A program made the position numbers and the translations under genes. The notes under the pieces were generated by a model, which saw only the letters and a program-made list of their open reading frames with translations, was not told the origin of the DNA and did not search any database. From JBBDIJ01 sp040880485 (GTDB lineage: Bacteria; Bacteroidota; Rhodothermia; Balneolales; Balneolaceae), in assembly GCA_040880485.1 (NCBI GenBank), contig JBBDIJ010000009.1:321759-385758 (forward strand): DNA of 64,000 nt, written 5' to 3'. Shown one piece after another: positions 26,155 to 34,142 of the stretch; positions within the stretch are counted from its first letter, which is position 1, and each line of letters opens with the position of its first letter.

Positions 26155-26361
26155 CTACCCCCGAATCAGTTTCGCCAAAATAAATCCGGCTGCCGCACCG
26201 GCCAGCACACTTTTGATCGGATGTTTCCGAATCAGCAGTTCTGCTTCGGTTCGCGCCTCATCCAGGCGCTCCCGCAGGTCTGCCTCTTCCAGAATCTTCC
26301 GGCCTTCGTTTAATACACTCTCCAACTCTTCGCTGATATCGTTTATAATCTCTTTATTCAT
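26155..26361 (-). CDS. Small DUF883-like (YqjD/ElaB type) protein
   Basis: The 68-residue product has an acidic amphipathic helix followed by LLIRKHPIKSVLAGAAAGFI and LAKLIRG. The basic RKHP plus glycine/alanine-rich C-terminal anchor is the hallmark of the YqjD/ElaB/YgaM family, tail-anchored inner-membrane proteins that bind ribosomes in stationary-phase E. coli. That role here is by analogy. First gene of the three-gene set, 5 bp before the next. Confidence 0.7.
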   Translation of the reverse strand: MNKEIINDISEELESVLNEGRKILEEADLRERLDEARTEAELLIRKHPIKSVLAGAAAGFILAKLIRG

Positions 26362-26527
26362 GGCTTTCCGACTTGTTACGTAGATTGTAGAAGATAATCA
26401 TCTCCTCTATAAATGAAAAAACAGGAATCGGAATCAAAACGATCCCCGACTGTAAGCATAATGCACAAAAGTTTCCTATTATTGTACCCGCAATTACCTT
26501 TTGCAACCTTAATCGTAACTTTTATAA

Positions 26528-27271
26528 ATGAAAACGGATCTAGTCGCATTTGGCGCTCACCCGGACGACACCGAACTCGGATGTGGTGGAACGCTTATCA
26601 AATTGACGGATGAGGGCAAAAAAGTGGTAGTGGTGGATCTGACCGGTGGTGAGATGGGTACACGCGGCAGTGTTGGAACCAGACATATTGAAGCCAGCAA
26701 AGCGGGAGATGTCCAGGGTTTACTGGCCAGGGACAATCTTGGCCTGCCCGATTCCGAGCTTGTCAACAGCCGTGAATTTCAGCTTCCGATCATTGAACGG
26801 GTTCGCTATTACAGGCCTCACATCTGCCTGATTTGTGCCCCGGCCGACCGGCATCCGGATCATGGGCATGCGTCTACCCTTCTCATCGACGCCCTCTTTT
26901 TCAGTGGTCTTCGCAAGATTGAGACCTTCGGGCCCGATCGAAAGCCCCAAAAGCCCCACAGACCTTATCATATCCTTCACTACATGCAGTTTCAGCCATT
27001 TGAACCCGATCTGGTGATCGATATAACAGATACAATTGATCGAAAAGAGGATGCCATTCGTTCATTTTCCAGTCAGTTCAACGTTTCCGAACCCGGTGAC
27101 CAGCCTGCCACTGTGATCTCAGATCCGGACTTCTTTAAAAGCCTTCGTGCACGAGCCCGACACTTCGGCATGCTTGCCGGCTTTACATATGGTGAAGCTT
27201 TTAAATATGTGCGAAAACCTATACCTTTCAATAGTTTAGAGCCCCTATTCTCTACGTCTCCAGGAAGGTAG
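26528..27271 (+). CDS. bshB1: Bacillithiol biosynthesis deacetylase BshB1
   Basis: Zinc-dependent LmbE/PIG-L family deacetylase that removes acetate from GlcNAc-malate in bacillithiol synthesis (247 residues). The metal-binding motif AHPDDTELGCGGTL is at the N-terminus. TGGEMGTRGSVGTRHIEASKA, with the conserved TRG segment, and PADRHPDHGHAS (second metal-binding/catalytic His region) follow. Those features separate BshB1 from general PIG-L enzymes. It stands alone; bshA and bshC are not in the window. Confidence 0.9.
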   Translation: MKTDLVAFGAHPDDTELGCGGTLIKLTDEGKKVVVVDLTGGEMGTRGSVGTRHIEASKAGDVQGLLARDNLGLPDSELVNSREFQLPIIERVRYYRPHICLICAPADRHPDHGHASTLLIDALFFSGLRKIETFGPDRKPQKPHRPYHILHYMQFQPFEPDLVIDITDTIDRKEDAIRSFSSQFNVSEPGDQPATVISDPDFFKSLRARARHFGMLAGFTYGEAFKYVRKPIPFNSLEPLFSTSPGR

Positions 27272-27298
27272 CTACACGCTGGTACTTTAGGTGAATCA

Positions 27299-28102
27299 TT
27301 ACTTTATCTCAAGAGAGCTCTCCGGAAGTGTCCCGACAATGGCTCTTTTCAGGTATTGATGGATGGCCGGGTTGGCCGCAATGATTCTTCTGCCCCACAA
27401 CCAGTTCGACCCTCCTTTCCAGTCCGTTACCACACCACCCGCTTCCCGAACGATCAGTGAAGCTGCGGCAACATCCCATGCGCTAAGCCCATACTCCCAA
27501 AATCCCTGAAAACGACCACAAGCCACACAACAAAGATCCCATGTAGCAGCGCCCGGCCGCCGAATTCCCTGTACTTCACCAATAATTCGCCGAAACAGTA
27601 CAATATACTCATCCAGAATGGAGTGGTCTGTGTAGGGAAATCCTGTCGCCAGAAATGCTCTGTCCGGATCACCTTCACTGGAGACCGTTATCTTTTCTCC
27701 ATTCAGAAATGCTCCTTTTCCCCTCTCTGCAGTAAACAGCTCCTCTCTGTTCACTTCGAGTACCACTGCAGCCGTTGGCTCTCCATCTACCCATAGAGCG
27801 ATGGAAATGCAGTAGACCGGAAATCCATATGCAAAGTTGGTTGTACCGTCTATGGGATCTACAAACCAGACTCTTCCCTCTGAGCGCTCCCACTCCGAGG
27901 CACTCTCCTCTGCCACGACTATATCCTCATAGCAATGTGTGCGTATCACCTTTAAAATCGCTTTTTCAGTGGCCACATCGGCATCGGTCACCAGATCATG
28001 CCGACCCTTCATTTGTATATTCAGGTCTTTTTTTTCAAACGATCGAATCACCTCAAGGCCAGCTTTTGCTGCTTCCAAAGCAATATTCAGGTCACGACTC
28101 AT
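27299..28102 (-). CDS. suhB: Inositol monophosphatase family protein
   Basis: Mg2+-dependent sugar-phosphate phosphatase of 267 residues. Metal ligands are in VAEESASEW (Glu), WFVDPIDGTTNFAYGFP (Asp cluster) and SAWDVAAASLIVREAGG (C-terminal Asp). The best match is the SuhB-like IMPase group; 3'(2'),5'-bisphosphate or other substrates are possible. Its start overlaps the end of dnaG by 11 bp, so the two are co-transcribed. A second, distinct family member lies at 36578-37378. Confidence 0.85.
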   Translation of the reverse strand: MSRDLNIALEAAKAGLEVIRSFEKKDLNIQMKGRHDLVTDADVATEKAILKVIRTHCYEDIVVAEESASEWERSEGRVWFVDPIDGTTNFAYGFPVYCISIALWVDGEPTAAVVLEVNREELFTAERGKGAFLNGEKITVSSEGDPDRAFLATGFPYTDHSILDEYIVLFRRIIGEVQGIRRPGAATWDLCCVACGRFQGFWEYGLSAWDVAAASLIVREAGGVVTDWKGGSNWLWGRRIIAANPAIHQYLKRAIVGTLPESSLEIK

Positions 28103-30113
28103 CCTTATCCTTTCTCATTTTATATTCAAATGAACCCGAATGTTCCGATTGATCTGAATGAATACCTTCGGGGTCCGGGAACAGTTCACCTGACGGTGTT
28201 TTCTCTATATGTGAGATCTCACGCTGAGTCCTTGCCTGCATTCGAATCACCCGTCTCTTCTCGTCGGGATCGGCGGTTTTACTCTGTTCAGCCAGCTGTC
28301 GCAGCAGGCTTTTCAGATAGTGCAATCTCAGAGGTTTCAACACACTCTTGGCACTTTTCCACTGATGATTTTCCGAACGGGAACGAATACCGGATCTCTC
28401 CAGCATTCGTTCTCCAGCAGTGTGCCGTTGCAGCATAACATCCCCAACCAACCTGGGAAAAGGTTCCTCCCTGTGAGAGTAGTGTTCCACACTCACCTCC
28501 TCCCCTTGACGATGCCGTTCTATTATGTCCAGATAGAATAGGCGAATCTCTTCGTCTTCCAGAAGGTGCTCATTACAGAGGCCTCCTATATAGCGAATCA
28601 TCGGTGCTCCGTGCTCAAGCATCATACGGATGATCTCAGCCTCGTAGTGTGCGCGCCTTCTTACTGTTTTATCTGACTTCTTTACCGGTTGTCGGACACT
28701 CCCGGTATGCTCCTCTTCCGGTAATGGCGGTCCATCCATCGCGACAGGCGGTTTCTGTGCCCCTTCTGATCGCTTTGCCTGCCGTCGATGCCGCTGCTCA
28801 CGCTCTGCGAGAAGAGTCCCCAGCCGTTCAAAGAGTACCCGGTCGCTGCTGTTTCGATACTTCCGGGTCATCTGATGCAGATGTTGAACATAAACCTGTC
28901 GGTTCAACTCGTCCGGTATGGCGGCAATACTTTCAAGAATTCGATTCATGAGGTCGCTTCTACCGGCCGGCCTGTCGATCTCCCCGCTCTCCTCCGACTT
29001 CCTAACAAGAAAGGAGACAAAATCGAGCACCTCTTCGGAAGCAAGTTTCTTAAAAGCTTCGGCCCCAAACGTCTTGAGAAAGGAGTCGGGGTCCTCCCTC
29101 TCCGGAAGTTCGAGCAGATTCACCTCCATTCCCCCCTCAAGTGCAATATCAATGCCTCTGGACATGGCTGCCTGGCCCGCGCTGTCGGAGTCATAGATCA
29201 TGACCAGGCGAGTACCGTACCGCTTTAATACCTGAATCTGAAGAGGAGTAAGTGCTGTACCGCTCGAAGCCACAACATTGGGAACTCCGTGCTGAACCAT
29301 TCTCATCACGTCAGTATACCCCTCAACCAGATAGACCTCCTCCCTTTTCCTAATCTCGTTTCGCGCAAAATTGATTCCATACAACACTTCACTTTTATTA
29401 TAGACCGAAGTCTGAGAAGAGTTGATGTATTTAGCCGTTTTTTCCTCTCCAAGTACTCTACCAGCAAATGCAATCACTTTACCGGACGGACTGAAAATCG
29501 GGAAAATCAGGCGTCCCCGAAACGTATCATACCAGCCCTCTCCATGCCGGCTCGGTTTTATCAAATCTGCCTTGTGCAAAAAGGACTCCTCTATGCCCTC
29601 AATGGAAGCCGCTTTCAAAAGTGCATTTCCATCCCCGGGGGCATAACCGATACCAAAGCGCTTCAGTATATCCTTCTCGAAACCTCTGTTCTGCATGTAA
29701 TCTCTGGCCAGAGCAGCCTCATCAAGCTCCAAAAACTGTCTGTAGTAGAAGAGGCCGGCAAAACGCAGTGCATGATAAATTCCCTCCCTCTCCCGGTGCT
29801 CTTCGTTATCTTCGGGAGATGCCTCCTTGGGCAGGGAGACTCCGTATCTCTCTGCGAGTGATCGTAAAGCCTCTCCAAATCCCACTCCTTCCATCTCCAT
29901 GACAAAAGAGAAAACATCTCCGCTCGCACCGCAACCAAAACATTTGTAGATACCGAGCCTGGGTGTAACGTGAAAAGAGGGGGTTTTCTCTTCATGAAAA
30001 GGGCAGAGACCTGCGAAACCACTGCCCGACCTCTTCAATCGCACATAATCTCCAACCACCTCAACGAGGTCGGCTGCACTTCGAATCTCCTCTTTTTTAT
30101 CGTCCGGAATCAT
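28092..30113 (-). CDS. dnaG: DNA primase DnaG
   Basis: Synthesises RNA primers at the replication fork (673 residues). The CHC2 zinc finger is CPFHEEKTPSFHVTPRLGIY followed by KCFGCG (about 37-63). The catalytic core continues with GFAGLCPFHEE, KFIGYAPGD-like GIGYAPGDGNALL, and GRLIFPIFSPSGKVIAFAGR. The TOPRIM domain is seen in VYLVEGYTDVMRM and MIYDSDSAGQAAMSRGI. The C-terminal helicase-binding region is present. No rpsU or rpoD neighbour is found; it overlaps the IMPase gene downstream. Confidence 0.96.
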   Translation of the reverse strand: MIPDDKKEEIRSAADLVEVVGDYVRLKRSGSGFAGLCPFHEEKTPSFHVTPRLGIYKCFGCGASGDVFSFVMEMEGVGFGEALRSLAERYGVSLPKEASPEDNEEHREREGIYHALRFAGLFYYRQFLELDEAALARDYMQNRGFEKDILKRFGIGYAPGDGNALLKAASIEGIEESFLHKADLIKPSRHGEGWYDTFRGRLIFPIFSPSGKVIAFAGRVLGEEKTAKYINSSQTSVYNKSEVLYGINFARNEIRKREEVYLVEGYTDVMRMVQHGVPNVVASSGTALTPLQIQVLKRYGTRLVMIYDSDSAGQAAMSRGIDIALEGGMEVNLLELPEREDPDSFLKTFGAEAFKKLASEEVLDFVSFLVRKSEESGEIDRPAGRSDLMNRILESIAAIPDELNRQVYVQHLHQMTRKYRNSSDRVLFERLGTLLAEREQRHRRQAKRSEGAQKPPVAMDGPPLPEEEHTGSVRQPVKKSDKTVRRRAHYEAEIIRMMLEHGAPMIRYIGGLCNEHLLEDEEIRLFYLDIIERHRQGEEVSVEHYSHREEPFPRLVGDVMLQRHTAGERMLERSGIRSRSENHQWKSAKSVLKPLRLHYLKSLLRQLAEQSKTADPDEKRRVIRMQARTQREISHIEKTPSGELFPDPEGIHSDQSEHSGSFEYKMRKDKDES

Positions 30114-30344
30114 GGTATAAACCTCGAAAAAGGATAGCGAATTTGAAACTCATATGCACCGCCTGACCTGTCTGGCTGTTTTGGCAGATCCGGGGAGATC
30201 GAGTTCACGTAAGAAGCATTGCTCACTCTTTGATAATCGGTACAGACGGGACCTGAACGGCCCTTTGAGTTTGGCAATAGATGGAGATGGTGCTATATTC
30301 CTGCCGATTAAAAAATTGCGATTCCAACCCAATCAACCTGCTTT

Positions 30345-31211
30345 ATGAGCGTTTTAGTCGGCAATCAAACTCGTCTGGTCGTCCAGGGATTTACCGGTAG
30401 CGAAGGAACATTTCACTCCGGACAGATGATAGAGTATGGAACCAGAGTGGTTGGCGGAGTCACACCGGGCAAGGGTGGAACCACTCACCTGGACCGACCC
30501 GTTTTTAATACGGTTGCCGAGGCCGTTGAAAAAGAGGGAGCGAATACCTCAGTCATTTTTGTCCCGCCTCCATTTGCCGGAGATGCGATCTGCGAAGCCG
30601 CTTTTGCAGGAATCGAAGTGATCATATGCATAACCGAGGGAATTCCCATACGGGATATGATTGCAGCAAAACAGATTGTCTCGAATCATGGAGCTACACT
30701 TATTGGCCCAAATTGTCCTGGAGTCATCACTCCCGGCGAGGCCAAAGTAGGAATTATGCCCGCCATGATCTTTCAGCCGGGGCCAGTAGGGCTGATCTCC
30801 AGATCCGGTACTCTTACCTATGAAGCGGTTGACCAGCTCACAAAAGTCGGTCTTGGCCAGAGTACAGCGATTGGAATCGGCGGTGACCCTGTCATTGGAA
30901 CAACGCATACGGATGCAGTCAAACTCTTTAATGACGACCCGGACACAGAGGCAATTGTACTCATTGGAGAGATCGGGGGGTCGGCAGAAGAGGAGTCCGC
31001 TGCCTGGATTCGTGACCATGTTAAAAAACCGGTTGTCGCTTTTATTGCAGGAAGCACGGCACCTCCAGGACGAAGAATGGGGCATGCAGGAGCCATTATC
31101 GCCGGCGGGAAAGGTACAGCAGCCGATAAAAAACAGGCGCTCAGAGAAGCCGGTGTAGAAGTTGCGGATAGCCCGGCAGAAATTGGAGCAACTCTAAAAG
31201 GCCTGCTCTAA
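30345..31211 (+). CDS. sucD: Succinyl-CoA ligase (ADP-forming) subunit alpha
   Basis: Alpha subunit (288 residues) of the TCA-cycle enzyme converting succinyl-CoA to succinate with substrate-level phosphorylation. It shows the CoA-binding VVQGFTGSEGTFHSGQMIEY and GGVTPGKGG, IGPNCPGVITPGEAKVGIMP and the phospho-histidine motif RMGHAGAIIAGG. sucC is not adjacent, so the two subunits are encoded apart. Divergent from dnaG across 231 bp that hold no supported gene. Its stop codon overlaps that of glgC. Confidence 0.96.
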   Translation: MSVLVGNQTRLVVQGFTGSEGTFHSGQMIEYGTRVVGGVTPGKGGTTHLDRPVFNTVAEAVEKEGANTSVIFVPPPFAGDAICEAAFAGIEVIICITEGIPIRDMIAAKQIVSNHGATLIGPNCPGVITPGEAKVGIMPAMIFQPGPVGLISRSGTLTYEAVDQLTKVGLGQSTAIGIGGDPVIGTTHTDAVKLFNDDPDTEAIVLIGEIGGSAEEESAAWIRDHVKKPVVAFIAGSTAPPGRRMGHAGAIIAGGKGTAADKKQALREAGVEVADSPAEIGATLKGLL

Positions 31212-32482
31212 ACGCTGTAACCGGCTGGAACAGTCATTCCTTTTGGAATGATGACAATGCCATCTACAACGTAGTGCCTTTCGTATTTGCCGTCATCCAA
31301 GTGTGGACCACCCACGATTCGGACGTCGTTTCCGATTTTACAGTTCTTATCCACAATGGTATGGCTCAGGTAGCAACGGTCTCCGATTCCAATAACCGGT
31401 TGTTCGTCCGTGCGGTTATGCAATTCCGAATCAGATGGAAAGTAGTCGTTCCCCATCACTATACAGTCCTCAATCGTACTCCCCTTTCCGATACGGGATC
31501 GAATCCCGATCAGGGAGTTGGCAATACGGCTCGCCTCAACAATACACGCCTCTGCCAGTACGGTACTGTCCAGCATCGTACCCATCAGTTTTGACGCAGG
31601 CAGCAGACGAGCTCTGGTATAGATAAAATTCTCGTTGTCAAACAGATTGAATTCGGGCAAAGTTTTAGTAAGAGCCAGATTGGCATCATAAAAGGAGCGG
31701 ATCGTACCTATATCTGTCCAGTATCCTCCAAACTCATAGCTGTATACCTTTGTCCCCTTGTCGATAGCGGAAGGGATAATCTCTTTACCAAAATCGGTAG
31801 CTTCAGGATGTGTGTCGAACAACTCCTGCAACTTCTTCTTGTTGAAGATGTAAATACCCATTGATGCCAAATAGTGTTTGCCCTGATCACTGAATGGCGA
31901 ACCTGTATCTGAAGCCCATTTCTCCAGATCTTCGGCACCCGGTTTCTCTACAAACGATTCGATTCGTTTACGACTGTTGGTTTTCATGATCCCGAATCCG
32001 GTTGCCTCCTTTTCGGTCACCGGAATCGTAGCTACAGTCAGATCGGCCTTACTTTTTATATGCCTCTCCAACATCTCTCTGTAATCCATTTGATAGAGCT
32101 GATCCCCGGAGAGAATCATCACATATTCGTGACTGAAAGCCTCCATATGGTGCAGGGATTGCCGTACCGCGTCGGCTGTTCCCTGATACCAGTTCTGACT
32201 TTTAGGCGTCTGTTCAGCAGCGAGGATATCGACAAATCCATTACTAAACACATCGAAATTGTAAGTATTCTTAATGTGCCTGTTCAGTGACGCAGAGTTG
32301 AACTGGGTGAGTACGAAGATTCGTCGAATGTCGGAGTTCAGGCAGTTCGATATCGGTATATCCACCAGTCTGTATTTTCCAGCGATAGGAACAGCCGGTT
32401 TCGAACGATCTTTCGTTAAGGGATGAAGCCTGGTTCCACGCCCTCCTCCAAGTATGACCGCAATAACAGATGATGGCTTCAT
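31208..32482 (-). CDS. glgC: Glucose-1-phosphate adenylyltransferase
   Basis: Makes ADP-glucose for glycogen synthesis (424 residues). It has the N-terminal nucleotide-binding motif VILGGGRGTRLHPLTKDRSK followed by PAVPIAGKYRLVDIPISNCL. Further features are WYQGTADAVRQSL, FVEKP, and a C-terminal left-handed beta-helix (for example IGIRSRIGKGSTIEDCIVMG). It lies 41 bp after glgA, so the two likely form one transcript. The TAG stop shares bases with the sucD stop (CTAA at 31208-31211). Confidence 0.96.
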   Translation of the reverse strand: MKPSSVIAVILGGGRGTRLHPLTKDRSKPAVPIAGKYRLVDIPISNCLNSDIRRIFVLTQFNSASLNRHIKNTYNFDVFSNGFVDILAAEQTPKSQNWYQGTADAVRQSLHHMEAFSHEYVMILSGDQLYQMDYREMLERHIKSKADLTVATIPVTEKEATGFGIMKTNSRKRIESFVEKPGAEDLEKWASDTGSPFSDQGKHYLASMGIYIFNKKKLQELFDTHPEATDFGKEIIPSAIDKGTKVYSYEFGGYWTDIGTIRSFYDANLALTKTLPEFNLFDNENFIYTRARLLPASKLMGTMLDSTVLAEACIVEASRIANSLIGIRSRIGKGSTIEDCIVMGNDYFPSDSELHNRTDEQPVIGIGDRCYLSHTIVDKNCKIGNDVRIVGGPHLDDGKYERHYVVDGIVIIPKGMTVPAGYSV

Positions 32483-32523
32483 AAGCGCTCCAAGATTGAA
32501 TTCAAGTTATAGTTTCCGGCCGT

Positions 32524-33990
32524 TTAACTGCCAGCTTTACGAGAGGCGGGACTTGCCCCTTCCAGATCGCGATAGAGATCTTTATAACGACCCGCAGCCA
32601 CATCCCACGAGAAGTCCAGCCCCATCAGCTTCTTTCGATTTCGGGTGAATGCAGAGCGTTTTTCATAGAACTGAACCGCTCTTAATAAAGCTGTCATCGT
32701 TTCCGGCAGCGACAACTCATCAAAGAGAAATCCATATCCCCCCTTTTCCGAGCGATCCCGCACTGTATCGGCAAGCCCGCCCGTAGCACGTACAATCGGC
32801 ACCGTACCGTAACGCATGGCATACATCTGGTTCAGCCCGCATGGTTCCACACGAGAAGGCATCAGTAAAAAGTCTGCCGATGCATAAATTCGGTGCGCAA
32901 GTGCTTCATTATACTCAAGCCGTGTGTTTACATAACCTGTATGGCGGCCGTTCAGTTCACGAAGTATCTCCTCCAGCTCAGGATCCCCTGTTCCCAATAT
33001 CAGAAAACTCACATCCTGTTCGGCCTCCAGGACGTTTCGAATCAGAGCAGGAAGGTGATCGGCGCCCTTCTCTCCGACCAGCCTGCCGATAAATGCAAAT
33101 AGTGGACGATTTGGATCCAGATCAAACTCAAGACAGATCGCATTTTTATTTGCCTGTTTACCCGTTTTCACACTCTCCCTGCCAAAATTTTCGTCGAGCC
33201 AGGGATCCGTCTCCGGATTCCAGACTTCGGTGTCTATACCATTGATCAGTCCGGCCATTTTCTCCTTTTCGTCCCGCAAAAGCTTCTCCAGGCCGTGACA
33301 GTCCTGCATAAGTTCGTCAAGGTAACCCTCCGAAACGGTTGTAACTCTCCATGCACACTTGATTCCCGAAGCGAGAGCATTGAGCTCTCCATCCCAGTCC
33401 AGTAGGCCAAGTGCTTCCAGATTAAAAGCAGGCAGACGTCTGTAATTATCTTTGGCATACCTCCCCTGATACTCCCCGTTATGAATTGTCAACAGGGTTG
33501 GAATTTTCTGAAGCCGTTCGTAACGGTTGCATTGGCTCATCATAAACGGGACCAGCGCTGTATGATGATCGTGGCAATGTACAATGGAAGGGGAATTTGC
33601 CATCGAGCTCATCCACTCCAGTACGGCAATTTGAAAATTAAAGGAGCGATCCATTTCGTCCCAGTAGGCATAACCCGAGAGCGGATCGGAATAGATACCG
33701 GGCCTGTCGAACCGTCCCGGAATTTGAGCCAGATAGAGATCGAAGCCGGGATCAACATCCACAACCTTCACAATGGAAAATGAGAACTCTCGGTGACCGT
33801 ATGGTGCCTTTCCTTCAAAAATGGCTTCTGTCTCGCGCTCCAGAATCCACTCGGTCTCATAGAAAGGGATTATAACAGAGCTCTTTGTACCGCTTCTGTT
33901 TAAATACTTTGGCAGTGATCCGACGACATCACCGAGCCCCCCCGCTTTGGCAGCTGGATAGCACTCGGCACTGATATGAAGATTGTGCAT
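32524..33990 (-). CDS. glgA: Glycogen synthase (ADP-glucose type)
   Basis: GT5 glycosyltransferase extending glycogen from ADP-glucose (488 residues). It begins with ISAECYPAAKAGGLGDVVGS, where KAGGL replaces the classic KTGGL of the ADP-glucose site. VHCHDHHTALVPFM and LTIHNGEYQG are present. The C-terminal GT-B domain has FIGRLVGEKGADHLPALI and MPSRVEPCGLNQMYAMRYGT with the conserved acidic pair region. Followed by glgC; no branching enzyme gene is in the window. Confidence 0.94.
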   Translation of the reverse strand: MHNLHISAECYPAAKAGGLGDVVGSLPKYLNRSGTKSSVIIPFYETEWILERETEAIFEGKAPYGHREFSFSIVKVVDVDPGFDLYLAQIPGRFDRPGIYSDPLSGYAYWDEMDRSFNFQIAVLEWMSSMANSPSIVHCHDHHTALVPFMMSQCNRYERLQKIPTLLTIHNGEYQGRYAKDNYRRLPAFNLEALGLLDWDGELNALASGIKCAWRVTTVSEGYLDELMQDCHGLEKLLRDEKEKMAGLINGIDTEVWNPETDPWLDENFGRESVKTGKQANKNAICLEFDLDPNRPLFAFIGRLVGEKGADHLPALIRNVLEAEQDVSFLILGTGDPELEEILRELNGRHTGYVNTRLEYNEALAHRIYASADFLLMPSRVEPCGLNQMYAMRYGTVPIVRATGGLADTVRDRSEKGGYGFLFDELSLPETMTALLRAVQFYEKRSAFTRNRKKLMGLDFSWDVAAGRYKDLYRDLEGASPASRKAGS

Positions 33991-34142
33991 AAGTTGTCTC
34001 TGAAAAACCCATCTTCGATTCTGACGAAAACAGCTTTCAGAGCCACGTGACTCCGTTTCTGTTTTCGGCAGAAATAAAGCAAATGATCTGATTATAACAA
34101 AACGGGATCCGTACTCATTTTGGAGTCCGGTAAAATAACTGC

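Noticed and set aside
30154..30348. 64-codon plus-strand ORF before sucD
   Set aside because: It overlaps the sucD start and the dnaG promoter region, and its sequence has no protein-like pattern.
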